Shown: one piece after another, positions 1-9,427 of the stretch
Layout: each line of letters begins with the position of its first letter
Numbering within the stretch: position 1 is the stretch's first letter
Origin: Bog-756 sp963727075
Lineage (GTDB): Bacteria; Actinomycetota; Acidimicrobiia; Acidimicrobiales; RAAP-2
NCBI GenBank assembly: GCA_963727075.1
Contig: CAVSET010000001.1
Span: 558,001 to 622,000 of the forward strand
DNA length: 64,000 nt
Direction of reading: 5' to 3'
Program-made: the position numbers and the translations under genes
Notes under the pieces: model-generated
Told to the model about the DNA's origin: nothing
The model's input: only the letters and a program-made list of their open reading frames with translations
The model's database searches: none

Positions 1-740
1 GGTGAACCGGGACCGGTAGTGCTCGAGGACATCGGGACGGGCATGGAAGAGCCGAACCGTGTTGAGGAGGAGGTCGTCGAAGTCCATGGCGTTGGCCGCC
101 ACCAGCCGCCGCTGGTATTCGTCGAAGACATCGGCCACCCGGCGGTCGAAGACGGTGAGGGCGGCCGCCCGGTACTCCTCAGGCCCCTGCTGGCTGGACT
201 TGGCCTGGCTGATCTGGCCGAGTATCGAGCGGGGCGACAGCTTTTTGGTGTCGATGTCGAGCTCGCGACAGACGATCTCGGTCAGGCGGCGAGAGTCGGC
301 CTCGTCGTAGATGGTGAAGGATCCCTTGTAACCGAGGTGCTCGCCGTGGGCCCGCAGGATGCGCACGCAGGCCGAGTGGAAGGTGGACACCCACATGCGG
401 CCTGCCCGGGGTCCGACCAGCTCCATCACCCGCCGGCGCATCTCGTCGGCCGCCTTGTTGGTGAAGGTGATGGCGAGGATCTGCCAGGGCGCGGCATCAC
501 GGGTGGCGATCAGATGGGCGATCCGCCGGGTGAGCACCCGGGTCTTGCCCGACCCGGCGCCGGCGACGACCAGCAGCGGGCCCCCCCGGTGCATGACCGA
601 GTCGTGCTGGGACGGGGTGAGCCCGGCCACCAGCGCATCGAGGTCCGCCGGTGCGGGGCCGTTCGGCCGCGGCCCGCCACCGTCCTCCGGTCCGGCGCTG
701 TCCGCGGGGAGCTGGTCGGCGCGCCCGCTCCCCCGGTCAT
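1..740 (-). CDS. pcrA: ATP-dependent DNA helicase PcrA/UvrD (partial, N-terminal part; probable frameshift near start)
   Basis: Superfamily 1A 3'-5' helicase for repair and replication. The translated part has the Walker A motif AGAGSGKTRVLTRR, motif Ia AITFTNKAADEMRRR and STFHSACVRILR, then the start of domain 1B, and it runs off the left window edge. The ATG at 740 overlaps the guaA stop as ATGA, a typical coupled start, but it is one base out of register with the helicase frame. A missing G in the five-G run at about 731-735 would join them, giving MTGGSGRADQL, and the length (740 = 3n+2) agrees with one deleted base. Without that correction the only in-frame start close to the conserved domain is GTG at 630. 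Family assignment is secure; the start is inferred. Confidence 0.85.
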
Positions 741-2366
741 TCCCACTCGATGGTGCCGGGCGGCTTGGAGGTGATGTCCAGAGCCACCCGGTTGACACCC
801 TCCACCTCGTTGATGATCCGAGAGGAGAGGCGCTCCAGCAGGTCGTAGGGCAGGCGCGCCCAATCGGCGGTCATGGCGTCGTCACTCGTGACGGCGCGGA
901 TGACGATGGGGTAGGCGTAGGTGCGCCCGTCGCCCATCACCCCCACGGTCCGGACAGCGGGGAGGACGGCGAAGCTCTGCCACAGCTCCCGGTAGAGGCC
1001 GGCCCGGCGAACCTCCTCGACCACGATGGCGTCGGCCGCCCGCAGGATGTCGGCCCGCTCCGGCGTCACCTCGCCCACGATGCGGACGGCCAGCCCCGGT
1101 CCGGGGAAGGGCTGGCGCCATACGATGTCGGGCGGCAGACCGAGCTCCTCCCCGACCGCCCTCACCTCGTCCTTGAAGAGGAGGCGGAGCGGTTCCACCA
1201 GGTCGAAGGCCAGGTCCGCCGGGAGTCCGCCCACGTTGTGGTGCGACTTGATGACGGCGGCGGCGTCCGAACCCGACTCGATGACGTCGGGGTAGAGGGT
1301 GCCCTGGACCAGGTACCCGGCGGGACCCCGATCGGGGCCGGCCGGGCCCGGCTCCGCCCCGTCGTCGGCCCCCGGATCGAACCGCTCGATGACCAGGTCG
1401 CGGGCGACCTCTTCGAAGATGCGGATGAACAGCTCGCCGATGATCTTCCGCTTGGCCTCGGGCTCGGTCACCCCCAGCAACGCCTCGAAGAACCGGTCGG
1501 CCGCCTTCACGTGGACCAGGTCGACATGGAACTGGCGGCGGAAGGTCTCCTCGACCTGCTCGCTCTCGGCGCGCCCGCATGAGACCCGTGTCGACGTAAA
1601 CGCAGGTGAGCTGGTCCCCGACGGCCTTGTGGACGAGGGCGGCGGCCACGGCGGAGTCGACGCCCCCCGACAGGGCGCACAGCACCGGCGCCGAGCCCAC
1701 CTGGGAACGGACCGCCTCCACCTGGGACTCGATGATCGAGGTGTGGGTCCACAACGGCAGGCAGTGGCAGACGTCGAAGAGGAACCGCTCGAAGAGATCG
1801 CGCCCGCGCTCGGTATGGATGACTTCGGGGTGGAACTGCACGCCGTAGATGGCCCGGTCGGGGTCGTGCAAGGCGGCGACGGGGGCGTCGGGGCTGCTGG
1901 CGGTGGCCACGAACCCGGGCGGCACGCCGGTGATGGCGTCACCGTGGCTCATCCAGACCTGGACGGCGCCGGGCCAGTCGAAGAACAGCGGCGAGGAGCC
2001 GGTGAGCGTGAGCGGTGTCCTCCCGTACTCGCCCCGGCCGGTGCGGGCCACCTCGCCGCCGAGCTGCAGGGTGAGCAACTGGGCGCCGTAGCAAATCCCG
2101 AGGATGGGGATGCCGGTGTCGTAGACGGCGGGGTCGATGGTCGGTGCCGGTGATTCGTTGACCGACTTCGGACCGCCGGAGAGGATGATCCCGGCCGGCC
2201 GGTGGGCCACCAGCTCCGCCGCGGTGGAGGTGGCCGGGACGATCTCGGAGTAGACGTGGGCCTCGCGGACCCGGCGGGCGATCAGTTGGGCGTACTGGGC
2301 ACCGAAGTCGACGACCAGGATCGGGCCGGCGCCGACACCAGCGGCATCGGGGTCGCCAGGGCTCAA
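737..2366 (-). CDS. guaA: GMP synthase (glutamine-hydrolysing), one frameshift
   Basis: Converts XMP to GMP using glutamine and ATP. Class I glutamine amidotransferase domain first (nucleophile Cys in GICYGAQLL at about residue 92, His/Glu in FHPEVIH), then the ATP pyrophosphatase P-loop ALSGGVDSA, then the dimerisation domain ending KPPGTIEWE. The start is a TTG that overlaps the upstream guaB3 stop (TTGA), fitting the N-terminus MSPGDPDAAGVGAGPILVVDFG. The reading frame breaks once at about 1571-1580, between DTGLMRA and ESEQVEETFRR. Removing one base restores the full protein, and the span is 3n+1. The enzyme is essential for guanine nucleotide synthesis unless bypassed, so a sequence error is more likely than a real mutation. 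Confidence 0.95.
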
Positions 2367-3527
2367 CGGCCCATGCCGACACCCTGCGAGCGCTGCAGGT
2401 CCTTGCCCTCGGTCTGGAGGGCCGGCGCCACCATCACCTCGGCCTTCTGGAACTCCTTCACTGTCTGGTACCCGCAGGTGGCCATGGCGGTCCTCGAGCG
2501 CGCCGAACAGGTTCATCCGGCCATCGTTCTCGTGGGCGGGACCGAGGAGGATCTCCTGGAGGCTGCCCCGTGTCGTCGTGAGCACCCGGGCGCCGCGGGG
2601 CAGGGTGGGGTGGAAGGTGGCCATGCCCCAGTGGAACCCCCGGGCCGGCGCCTCCACCGCCGAGGAGAGGGGCGAGCCCAGCATCACCGCGTCGGCGCCG
2701 CAGGCCATCGCCTTGGCGATGTCCCCGCCCTTGGACATGCCCCCGTCGGCGATGACGTGGCAGTAGACCCCGGTCTCGTCGAGATGGCGCATGCGGGCGC
2801 CGGCGACGTCGGCGATGGCCGTGGCCTGGGGAACCCCGATCCCGAGCACCCCCCGGGTGGTGCAGGCGTTGCCCGGGCCCACCCCGACCAGCACGCCGAC
2901 GGCACCGGTGCGCATCAGGTGCAGGCCGGCCTGGTAGGAGGCGCAGCCCCCCACGATCACCGGGATCTCGAACTCGCGGATGAACCGCTTGAGGTTGAGC
3001 GGCTCGGCTGTCTTCGACACGTGCTCGGCCGAGACCACCGTCCCCTGGATCACCAGCAGGTCGAGCTCGGCGGCGAGAACCGCCTCGGCGAACGCCTCGG
3101 TCCGCTGCGGCGTGACCGAGGCCGCGGTGGTGATGCCGGCCGCCTTCATCTCTTTGATCCGCTGGGTGACCAGGTTCGCTTGGACCGGCTCGGCGTACAT
3201 CTGCTGCATGCGGGCGGTGGCCTTCTCGGCCGGGAGCTCGCGGATCTCGTCGAACAGGGGCGTCGGGTCCTCGTACCGGGTCCACAGGCCCTCGAGGTTG
3301 AGTACCCCGAGGCCTCCGAGGCGGCCGATTTCGATGGCGGTGGCCGGGCTGACCACGCCGTCCATGGCCGCGGCCATGAGGGGCAGCTCGAACCGGTAGG
3401 CATCGATCTCCCAGCTGATGTCGACGTCCTCGGGGTCGCGGGTCCGCCGGCTGGGCACGATGGCGATGTCATCGAACCCGTAGGCCCTCCGGCCCGATTT
3501 GAAGATGCCGATCTCTATGTCAGCCAC
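2363..3527 (-). CDS. guaB3: GuaB3 family IMP dehydrogenase-related protein, one frameshift
   Basis: TIM-barrel protein of the IMPDH/GMP reductase family, the CBS-less GuaB3 type known from actinobacteria. It is about 387 residues when corrected and begins VADIEIGIFKSGRRAYGF. The active-site loop GNACTTRG keeps the IMPDH-type cysteine, and the phosphate-binding DGGMSKGGDIAKA is present. There is no Bateman domain. The GTG start at 3527 has GGAGG six bases upstream. The frame breaks near 2490-2497, after MNLFGALE; deleting one base gives TAMATCGYQTVKEFQ and a C-terminus VGMGR whose stop overlaps the guaA start. Whether GuaB3 itself oxidises IMP is uncertain in this family; the coupling to guaA supports a guanine nucleotide role. 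Confidence 0.9.
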
Positions 3528-4509
3528 GTGTGCCCTCCGGACCCTGGTCGCAGTTCTGCCGAACCTCCGATCGGCGACCACTCCGACTGTGGGCGACCGA
3601 CTGCCCCCACGATACCGCCTGAGCCCCTGGGGCTGGGCCTTCGACGCCGGCTGGGACCGGTCAGGTCACGGGCGCCGACGGGGGCGCGTTCGACGCCGAG
3701 GACCAGGCAGAGCAGCTCCACCAGCGTTCGGGCGGTGGCACCCCAGACCGTCTCCCCGGCCACCGCGAAGAACCACACCGGGAATTCTCCCGCCGGTGGT
3801 CGGGGCGGGGTGGGGCGGTCCCGGACCGACCACCATTCCTCGTGGAAAGCACCGTCCGCCGCCAGGTCGCTGAGGGCGACGTCGAAGACCCGCTCGACCT
3901 CCCCCGGGTTGGCCTCCAGCGACGGCCGCCCCTTCAAGGTGGCCACCACCGGCGTCATGATCGTGTTGGAGGAGCGGGTGGGCATCGGGGTGAGCTCCCC
4001 GACCACGTCGACCAACCCCGGGTCGAGCGAGACCTCCTCGAACGCCTCCCGCAGCGCGGCGCCGGCGACACCCTCGCCGGCATCGAGCCGACCGCCGGGG
4101 AACGCCACCTCGCCCTGGTGGGATCGCAGGTGGTCGGAGCGCACGGTGAGGATCACCCGGGTGTCGCCCGCCTCCTCGAAGAGGGCCACGAGGACCGCGG
4201 CCGGGCTGCCCTCGAGGACGTCGCCGGCCAGCGTGCGCCACGGGCCGCCGGGCCTCCCCTCGCCCGGAGGGGGCTGGCTCTCCACCACCGCACCTCGGAC
4301 CCGCTCGAGGGGGATCGGGCGTCGCTCGGCGGCGGTCAACCGGGCCCACGGGGCCGCGGAGCCGGCCCGGTGGTGCGCCGGGCGCGGGATCGGGCGACGG
4401 GCGGCGTCGGCGGCCGTGCCGGTGTCGGCCGTGCCGGTGTCGGCCGTGCAGGTGTCGGCCGGCCGGTGTCGGCCGTGCCGGTGTCGACGGGAGTCTCGGG
4501 AGAAGTCAT
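3515..4509 (-). CDS. NUDIX hydrolase, CoA pyrophosphatase-like, with repetitive N-terminus (probable frameshift)
   Basis: The core has a complete NUDIX box, GGRLDAGEGVAGAALREAFEEV, preceded by RSDHLRSHQGEVAFP, a pattern typical of the NudL/YeaB CoA pyrophosphatase group. The family usually hydrolyses CoA or related nucleoside diphosphate derivatives; the substrate here is not established. The core is open from a TTG at 4339. An ATG at 4509 begins MTSPETPVDTGTADTG and enters a 15-base tandem repeat. The fourth repeat unit is one base short, and restoring that base joins the ATG frame to the core (span 3n+2). The C-terminal 45 residues are basic, unlike the family, and overlap the guaB3 start by 13 bases. 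Confidence 0.75.
4416..4488. repeat. 15-base tandem repeat (five units) at the start of the NUDIX gene
   Basis: Units of GTGCCGGTGTCGGCC on the plus strand at 4416-4430, 4431-4445 and 4446-4460 (one change), a 14-base unit at 4461-4474 that lacks the T, and a fifth at 4475-4488. Read on the minus strand in the gene's frame they encode repeated TADTG pentapeptides. The short unit is where the NUDIX reading frame breaks. The non-coding remainder of 4510-4671 holds the groEL terminator and smaller hairpins. Confidence 0.85.
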
Positions 4510-4582
4510 CGGGAGGTCCAGGGTACGGGTCGGGACGGCAGACCGGAGCACCGGGAAGGAGCAGAGCACCGGGGGAACACGA

Positions 4583-4610
4583 ACCGGCCGGACCCGAAGG
4601 CCCGGCCGGT
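4583..4610 (-). terminator. Strong hairpin terminator downstream of groEL
   Basis: On the minus strand ACCGGCCGGGCC, a TTCG tetraloop and GGTCCGGCCGGT form a 12-pair stem (one G-T pair), followed by TTCGTGTTC. It lies about 60 bases after the groEL stop. A smaller 7-pair hairpin (CCCGAGA/TCTCGGG, 4654-4671) directly abuts the stop codon. The U tract is weak, as is common in high-GC actinobacteria. Confidence 0.65.
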
Positions 4611-4671
4611 CTGGTGTTCCATAGGCAAGGGTGCGCCGTGGCGGCGCCTCCGGCCCGAGATCCGTCTCGGG

Positions 4672-6334
4672 CTACATCATGCCGCCCATGCCGCCCATGC
4701 CACCCATCCCGCCGCCCATGGCGGCCGCGGCGGCCGCGGCCGCCGCCGGGTCGGCCTTCTCCGGCTTGTCGGCCACCAGCGCCTCGGTGGTCAACAGCAG
4801 CCCGGCGATGGAGGCGGCGTTCTGCAGGGCGGACCGGGTGACCTTGGCCGGGTCGATGATCCCGGCCTTCACCAGGTCGACGAGTTGGCCGGTGGTGGCG
4901 TCCAGCCCGATGGTGCCCGTCTCCGCCTCCACCTGGCGGACGAAGACGGAGCCTTCGAGGCCGGCGTTGGTGGCGATGGCGTGGAGCGGTGCGGCCAGGG
5001 CCTTGGCCACGATGGAGGCCCCGGTGGCCTCGTCGCCGCTGAGGGAGTCGACCACGGCCAGGGCGGCGGAACGTGAGCGCACCAAGGCGGTGCCGCCGCC
5101 GGCCACGATGCCCTCCTCGACCGCGGCGCGGGTGGCGGACAGCGCGTCCTCGATGCGGTGCTTCTTCTCCTTGAGCTCCACCTCGGTGGCGGCACCGACC
5201 TTGACCACGGCGACGCCCCCGGCCAGCTTGGCCAGCCGCTCCTGGAGCTTCTCGCGGTCCCAGTCGGAGTCGGTGTCCTCGATCTCACGCTTGATCTGGG
5301 CGATACGGCCCTTCACCTCGTCCTCGGACCCACCCCCGTCCACGATGGTGGTGTCGTCCTTGTTCACGATGACCCGGCGGGCCGTGCCGAGGAGGTCGAC
5401 GGTGACGCGTCTCCAGCTTGAGGCCGATCTCCTCGGAGATGACCTGGCCGCCGGTCAGGACGGCCATGTCCTGGAGCATCGCCTTGCGGCGCTCGCCGAA
5501 GCCGGGCGCCTTGACGGCCACCGAGGTGAAGGTCCCCCGGATCTTGTTGACCACCAGGGTGGCCAGGGCCTCGCCCTCCACGTCCTCGGCGATGATCAGC
5601 AGCGGCTTGCCCGTCTGCATGACCTTCTCGAGCACCGGCACCAGGTCGTGCACCGCGCTGATCTTCTGGTTGACGAACAGGATCTGCGGATCGTCGAGCA
5701 CGGCCTCCTGACGCTCGGGGTCGGTCACGAAGTAGGGCGACAGATAGCCCTTGTCGAACTGCATGCCCTCGGTGAACTCGAGGTCGATGCCGAAGGTGTT
5801 CGACTCCTCGACGGTGACCGTCCCGTCCTTCCCCACCTTGTCGATGGCGTCGGCCAGCACCTCACCGATGGCCGAGTCGGCGGCCGAGATGGAGGCGACC
5901 TGGGCGATCTCCGTCTTCGAGTCGATGTCCTTCGCCTGCTTCTGGATGGACTCGACGGCGGCGTCCACCGCCTTGTCGATGCCCTTGCGCAGGCCGAGCG
6001 GGTTGGCCCCGGCGGCCACGTTGCGCAGCCCCTCGCGGATGAGGGCCTGGGCCAGCACGGTGGCGGTGGTGGTGCCGTCGCCGGCGACGTCGTTGGTCTT
6101 GGTGGCCACCTCCTTCACCAGCTGCGCGCCCATGTTCTCGAACACGTCCTCGAGCTCCACCTCCCGGGCGATGGACACGCCGTCGTTGGTGATCGTGGGG
6201 GCTCCGAACTTCTTCTCGATGACCACGTTGCGGCCCTTCGGGCCGAGCGTGACCTTGACCGTGTCGGCCAGCTTGTTCACACCCGCTTCGAGACCGCGGC
6301 GGGCGGCTTCGTCGAACTTGAGGATCTTGGGCAT
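4672..6334 (-). CDS. groEL: Chaperonin GroEL (Hsp60), one frameshift
   Basis: ATP-dependent cytosolic folding chamber that works with GroES. The N-terminus is MPKILKFDEAARRGLEAG, the ATP-binding motif VAGDGTTTATVLA is intact, and the C-terminus ends in Gly-Gly-Met repeats. Corrected length is about 553 residues. The frame breaks at about 5409, after GLKLET; deleting one base gives VTVDLLGTARRVIVNKDD, and the span is 3n+1. The start overlaps the groES stop (TAATG), so the two are translated together. Regulation is through the CIRCE operator upstream of groES. A chaperonin directly coupled to groES is likely the essential copy, so the frameshift is almost certainly a sequence error. Confidence 0.96.
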
Positions 6335-6627
6335 TACTTGGTCACCTTGGCCAGCACGTCACGGCTCGAGAGGATCAGCAGGTCCTCACCCTCGGAGACG
6401 ATCTCGGTGCCGCCGTACTTCGAGTAGACGACGGTGTCGCCCACCGACAACTCGAGGGGGATGAGCTCACCGGTCGACTCGGCCCGGCGTCCGGGGCCGA
6501 CGGCCAGGACCTCGCCCTGCTGGGGCTTCTCCTTGGCGGTGTCGGGGATCACGAGGCCGGAGGCGGTGGTCTCCTCCGACTCGTTGGGACGGACGACGAT
6601 GCGGTCGTCAAGGGGTTGCAGACTCAT
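6334..6627 (-). CDS. groES: Co-chaperonin GroES
   Basis: Ten-kilodalton lid of the GroEL chamber, 97 residues, normal family length. It shows the N-terminal QPLDDRIVVRP, the mobile loop ETTASGLVIPDTAKEKP and GDTVVYSKYGGTE. An AGGAGG ribosome binding site lies eight bases before the ATG. It is the first gene of a two-gene operon preceded by a promoter and a CIRCE element. Confidence 0.97.
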   Translation of the reverse strand: MSLQPLDDRIVVRPNESEETTASGLVIPDTAKEKPQQGEVLAVGPGRRAESTGELIPLELSVGDTVVYSKYGGTEIVSEGEDLLILSSRDVLAKVTK

Positions 6628-6651
6628 GGGTTCGGCCTCCTGTGGCAGGCG

Positions 6652-6678
6652 TTAGCAGTCGAAGGTTGAGAGTGCTAA
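6652..6678. promoter_or_regulatory. CIRCE operator (HrcA binding site)
   Basis: TTAGCAGTC, nine spacer bases, then GAGTGCTAA: the CIRCE inverted repeat with one departure (G for C) from TTAGCACTC-N9-GAGTGCTAA. It sits just downstream of the -10 hexamer and 25 bases before the groES ATG, where HrcA would block transcription until heat or unfolded protein relieves it. hrcA itself is not in the window. Confidence 0.93.
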
Positions 6679-6706
6679 CGATAGCCACCCTGGCGGCCCT
6701 TGGCAA
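6678..6706 (-). promoter_or_regulatory. groES promoter
   Basis: On the minus strand TTGCCA, a 17-base spacer, and TATCGT, directly abutting the CIRCE operator. Position, spacing and operator overlap all fit a vegetative sigma-70-type promoter. Confidence 0.7.
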
Positions 6707-6791
6707 CCGCGGGGAGCGAGTGCCAGACCCGTCCGAGGCGGCGGGTGCGACCCGAGCGCCACCGGGCCGGATCAGACCGCCCCGGAAGGGA

Positions 6792-7816
6792 TCAGACGGC
6801 CGGAGCCAGTGTGAGGTTCGGGTCGGCTCCGAGGCTCAGCGGGCTCGGGCCCCCGCGGCCCAGGCGCCACCACCCGGCCGCCGCCACCATGGCGGCGTTG
6901 TCGGTGCAGAGCGCCGGGCTGGGCAGGAACGCCTCGAGTCCGTCCTCGGCGCAGGCCTCCTCGAGACGCCGCCGGAGCAGCCGGTTGGCGGCCACGCCCC
7001 CGGCCAGGCAGATCGCCTTCGCCCCGACGTCGGCCGCGGCCCGGCGGGCCCGGGCGACCAGCACGTCGACCACGGCGTGGCGGAACGACGCGGCCACATC
7101 GGCGGAGCTGGCGTCGGGGTGCTTCTCCACCGTCCGCACCACCGCCGTCTTGAGCCCGCTGAACGAGAGGTCGTAGCCCTCGCCCGGGAAGGACCTCGGG
7201 AAGGGGAATGCGGTCGGGTCGCCGTGCTCGGCCACCCGGTCGATGGCCGGACCCCCGGGGTACCCGAGGCCAAGGAACCGGGCCACCTTGTCGAAGGCTT
7301 CACCGGCGGCATCGTCGATGGTCCCACCGAGGAGGCGTGTACCGCCCCGGCTTTGCCACCTCGACCAGCAGGGTGTGGCCGCCGGACACCAGCAGCACCA
7401 CCATCGGCCATCCCGGATCCGGGTGCTCGAGCAGCGAACCGAAGAGGTGGGCCTCCAGATGGTTGACCCCGACGAGGGGGACGCCCCAGGCGAGCGAGAG
7501 TGCCTTCGCCTCGGACAGGCCCGACCAGCAGCGAGCCGATGAGCCCCGGGCCGTAGGTGACCGCCACCCCGTCGATGCCGGCGCCGGTGTGGTCCGATCC
7601 GGCCAGCTCGAGGGCTTCGGCCAGCACCGGGGTCAGGAGCTCCACATGGGCCCGCCCGGCCAACTCGGGCACGACTCCACCGTAGCGGGCGTGCAGGTCG
7701 ACCTGGCTGCTGACCACGGAGGAGACGATCACCGATCCCCCGTCCACGACGGCGGCCGCCGTCTCGTCGCAGGAGGTTTCGATGCCGAGCACCCGGTGGA
7801 CGTTCATGGCGGCCAT
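6792..7816 (-). CDS. tsaD: tRNA N6-adenosine threonylcarbamoyltransferase TsaD, two frameshifts
   Basis: Transfers the threonylcarbamoyl group to A37 of ANN-decoding tRNAs (t6A), acting with TsaB and TsaE, which are encoded about 6 kb upstream. ASKHA-fold signatures: VLGIETSCDETAAAV at the N-terminus, YGPGLIGSLLVG, VSGGHTLLVEV, SGLKTAVVRTVEKHP and CLAGGVAANRLLRRRL. The frame breaks twice, at about 7520 (GGG for GG before CTGTCCGAGGC) and about 7345 (extra C before CTCCTCGGTGGG). Both are +1 and the span is 3n+2. ATG at 7816 or 7807 are both possible starts. An actinobacterial -10 (TAAGGT, 7826-7831) lies just upstream. Confidence 0.95.
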
Positions 7817-7929
7817 GCCCGGGAGACCTTAGCGAAGGGCACCGGCGCCGCTCGCCGTCCGCAGGTGCACGTCCCCGGCGGCCGGCCTCGAGCGGGTGAC
7901 ATCGACCGGCCTGGCTCCGGCCACCGCCA

Positions 7930-7935
7930 TAGGGT
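7930..7935 (+). promoter_or_regulatory. Leaderless -10 element for the flavoprotein gene
   Basis: TAGGGT followed by six bases and the GTG at 7942. This is the TANNNT spacing expected when transcription starts at the first base of the start codon. There is no ribosome binding site between. It is divergent from the tsaD -10 about 100 bases away. Confidence 0.55.
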
Positions 7936-7941
7936 GGGCCC

Positions 7942-8866
7942 GTGCCGGTCGAAGGGCTGCATGATGTGATCGTCATCGGCGCCGGCGCGGCCGGCGTGAG
8001 TGCGGCCATCGAATGCCTCGACATCAGACTGGACGTCCTCCTGCTCGAGGCGGCCGGCCGCGTCGGGGGCCAGATCGAGGAGATCCCCCACGACGTGCGC
8101 AACGTGGCGCCGGCCATGGACGGCAACGACGCACTCGTCGAGGCACTGGGTCGCCATGCCTCGACGCTGGGCGACCGCCTCCGCCTCGACGAGCGGGTGA
8201 CCCGGCTGGACCTCGCCGCCGGGGTCGTGGAGACCAGAACGCATCGGTACCGGGCCCGAAGCGTGCTGGTGGCCACCGGGTCACGTCGACGTGAGCTCCC
8301 GGGCGCGCCCGAGGGGTCCTTCGGCGGGAGACGTGACCTACCTCGTCGAGCCGCATCTGGAACGGTTCGCCGGTCGGCCCATGGCGGTCGTCGGCGGTGG
8401 GGACAGTGCCTTGCTCGACGCGCTGGAGCTCGCCGGCACGGGGTCACAGGTCACGCTGGTGCATCGTTCGTCCCACCTCACCGCGAGACAGGATGTCGTC
8501 GACCGCGTCCGGTCCGAGAGCCGGATCACGGAGATGGTCCCCTGGACGCTCGATTCGCTCGTCGGTTCGGACCACCTCGAGGGTGTCGAGCTGTCGAAGG
8601 TCGGCGGCGACGAGCAGCGCCGGCTCGACGTTGCCGGCGTCGTCCTCAAGCTCGGGCGTGAGCCCTGCGTCGATCTGTTCCGCGACCAGGTCGACCTCGG
8701 TTCCCGGGGCGGCATCGCGGTCGACGCAGATCTGCGCACCTCGGACCGGCGCACGTTCGCGGCCGGGGATGTGGTCGACGGCGCGTACGAGCGCATCGCG
8801 ACGGCCATCGGCCAGGGCTCGCTCGCGGCCCGCTCCATCCTCCGGCACCTCCAGTCCCAGCCGTGA
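7942..8866 (+). CDS. NAD(P)/FAD-dependent oxidoreductase, ferredoxin-NADP reductase/thioredoxin reductase-like, one frameshift
   Basis: Two-dinucleotide-fold flavoprotein, about 307 residues corrected. N-terminal FAD motif VIVIGAGAAGVSAAIE, second Rossmann motif MAVVGGGDSALLDALELAG, C-terminal FAD motif TFAAGDVVDG and AIGQGSLAA. The redox-active CxxC that thioredoxin reductases carry just before the second nucleotide motif is absent (the stretch reads DVTYLVEPHLERFAGRP). It therefore resembles the YumC-type ferredoxin/flavodoxin-NADP reductases more than true TrxR. The frame breaks at about 8325 (extra G in GGCGGGAGAC). Start GTG has a leaderless promoter. The following gene overlaps by GTGA. 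Confidence 0.82.
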
Positions 8867-9427
8867 GGGCGGCCGGCCTACCGACCGCGGCGGCGATTCT
8901 CGACGCTCTGGCGCACCCTCCGGGGGCCGTGCGGGACGGGCGGGCCGGGCCGACCCCAGTCATGGACCCGATCCTCGCCTTGCACCGCAGCAACGACGAG
9001 CAGTGGGATCGCGAGGACGACGCTCGCAAGCCCGGAGCCGACGACGCCACCGTCGCGGCGGCGAAACGGGACATCGACCGGATGAACGGCGCCCGTCACG
9101 AGCTTCATCGAGGCCATCGACCGGGCCATCCTCGAAGCCATCGATCCGTGCGAGGGGGCACCCTTGGTGACCGAGAGCCCGGGCATGGCGATCGACCGCC
9201 TGTCGGTCCTGGTGATCCGGCTCAAGGCCACCGAGGCCCGGGCCTGCTCCGGTGCCGGCGATGCCGAGCGGTACCGTCTTCGTCTGCCCCGGTTGCGGAG
9301 CCAGGTCGACGCGCTCGTCGATGCGATCGGCACACTGCTCGACGACCTGGCCGCGGGCTCCCGGCGGTTCCTCGGCTACGAGAGCCTCAAGCTCTACGGT
9401 CGGGAAGGCTCCGACCGAGCCGGCTGA
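8863..9427 (+). CDS. DUF4254 family protein, one frameshift
   Basis: About 187 residues corrected. The N-terminal LPTAAAILDALAHPPG, then LHRSNDEQWDREDDAR, RDIDRMNGARHELIEAIDRAIL and a C-terminal VTESPGMAIDRLSVLVIRL match my recollection of the DUF4254 family. That family is helical, has no assigned biochemical function, and is often next to ADP-heptose-type glycosyltransferases. A family 9 glycosyltransferase is indeed encoded 1 kb away, facing it. The frame breaks at about 9104 (extra T in GAGCTTCATC), span 3n+1. The GTG start overlaps the flavoprotein stop, so the two are likely one transcript. The end overlaps the convergent gene by about 40 bases. Confidence 0.75.

Noticed and set aside
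737..3581. A single guaB3-guaA fusion protein (continuous frame of about 900 codons)
   Set aside because: The fused frame results from a +1 shift in guaB3. The correct frame has a normal GuaB3 end overlapping a guaA TTG start.
4336..4569. A separate 77-codon Pro/Thr/Arg-rich protein upstream of the NUDIX core
   Set aside because: It is the N-terminus of the NUDIX gene thrown out of frame by the 14-base repeat unit.
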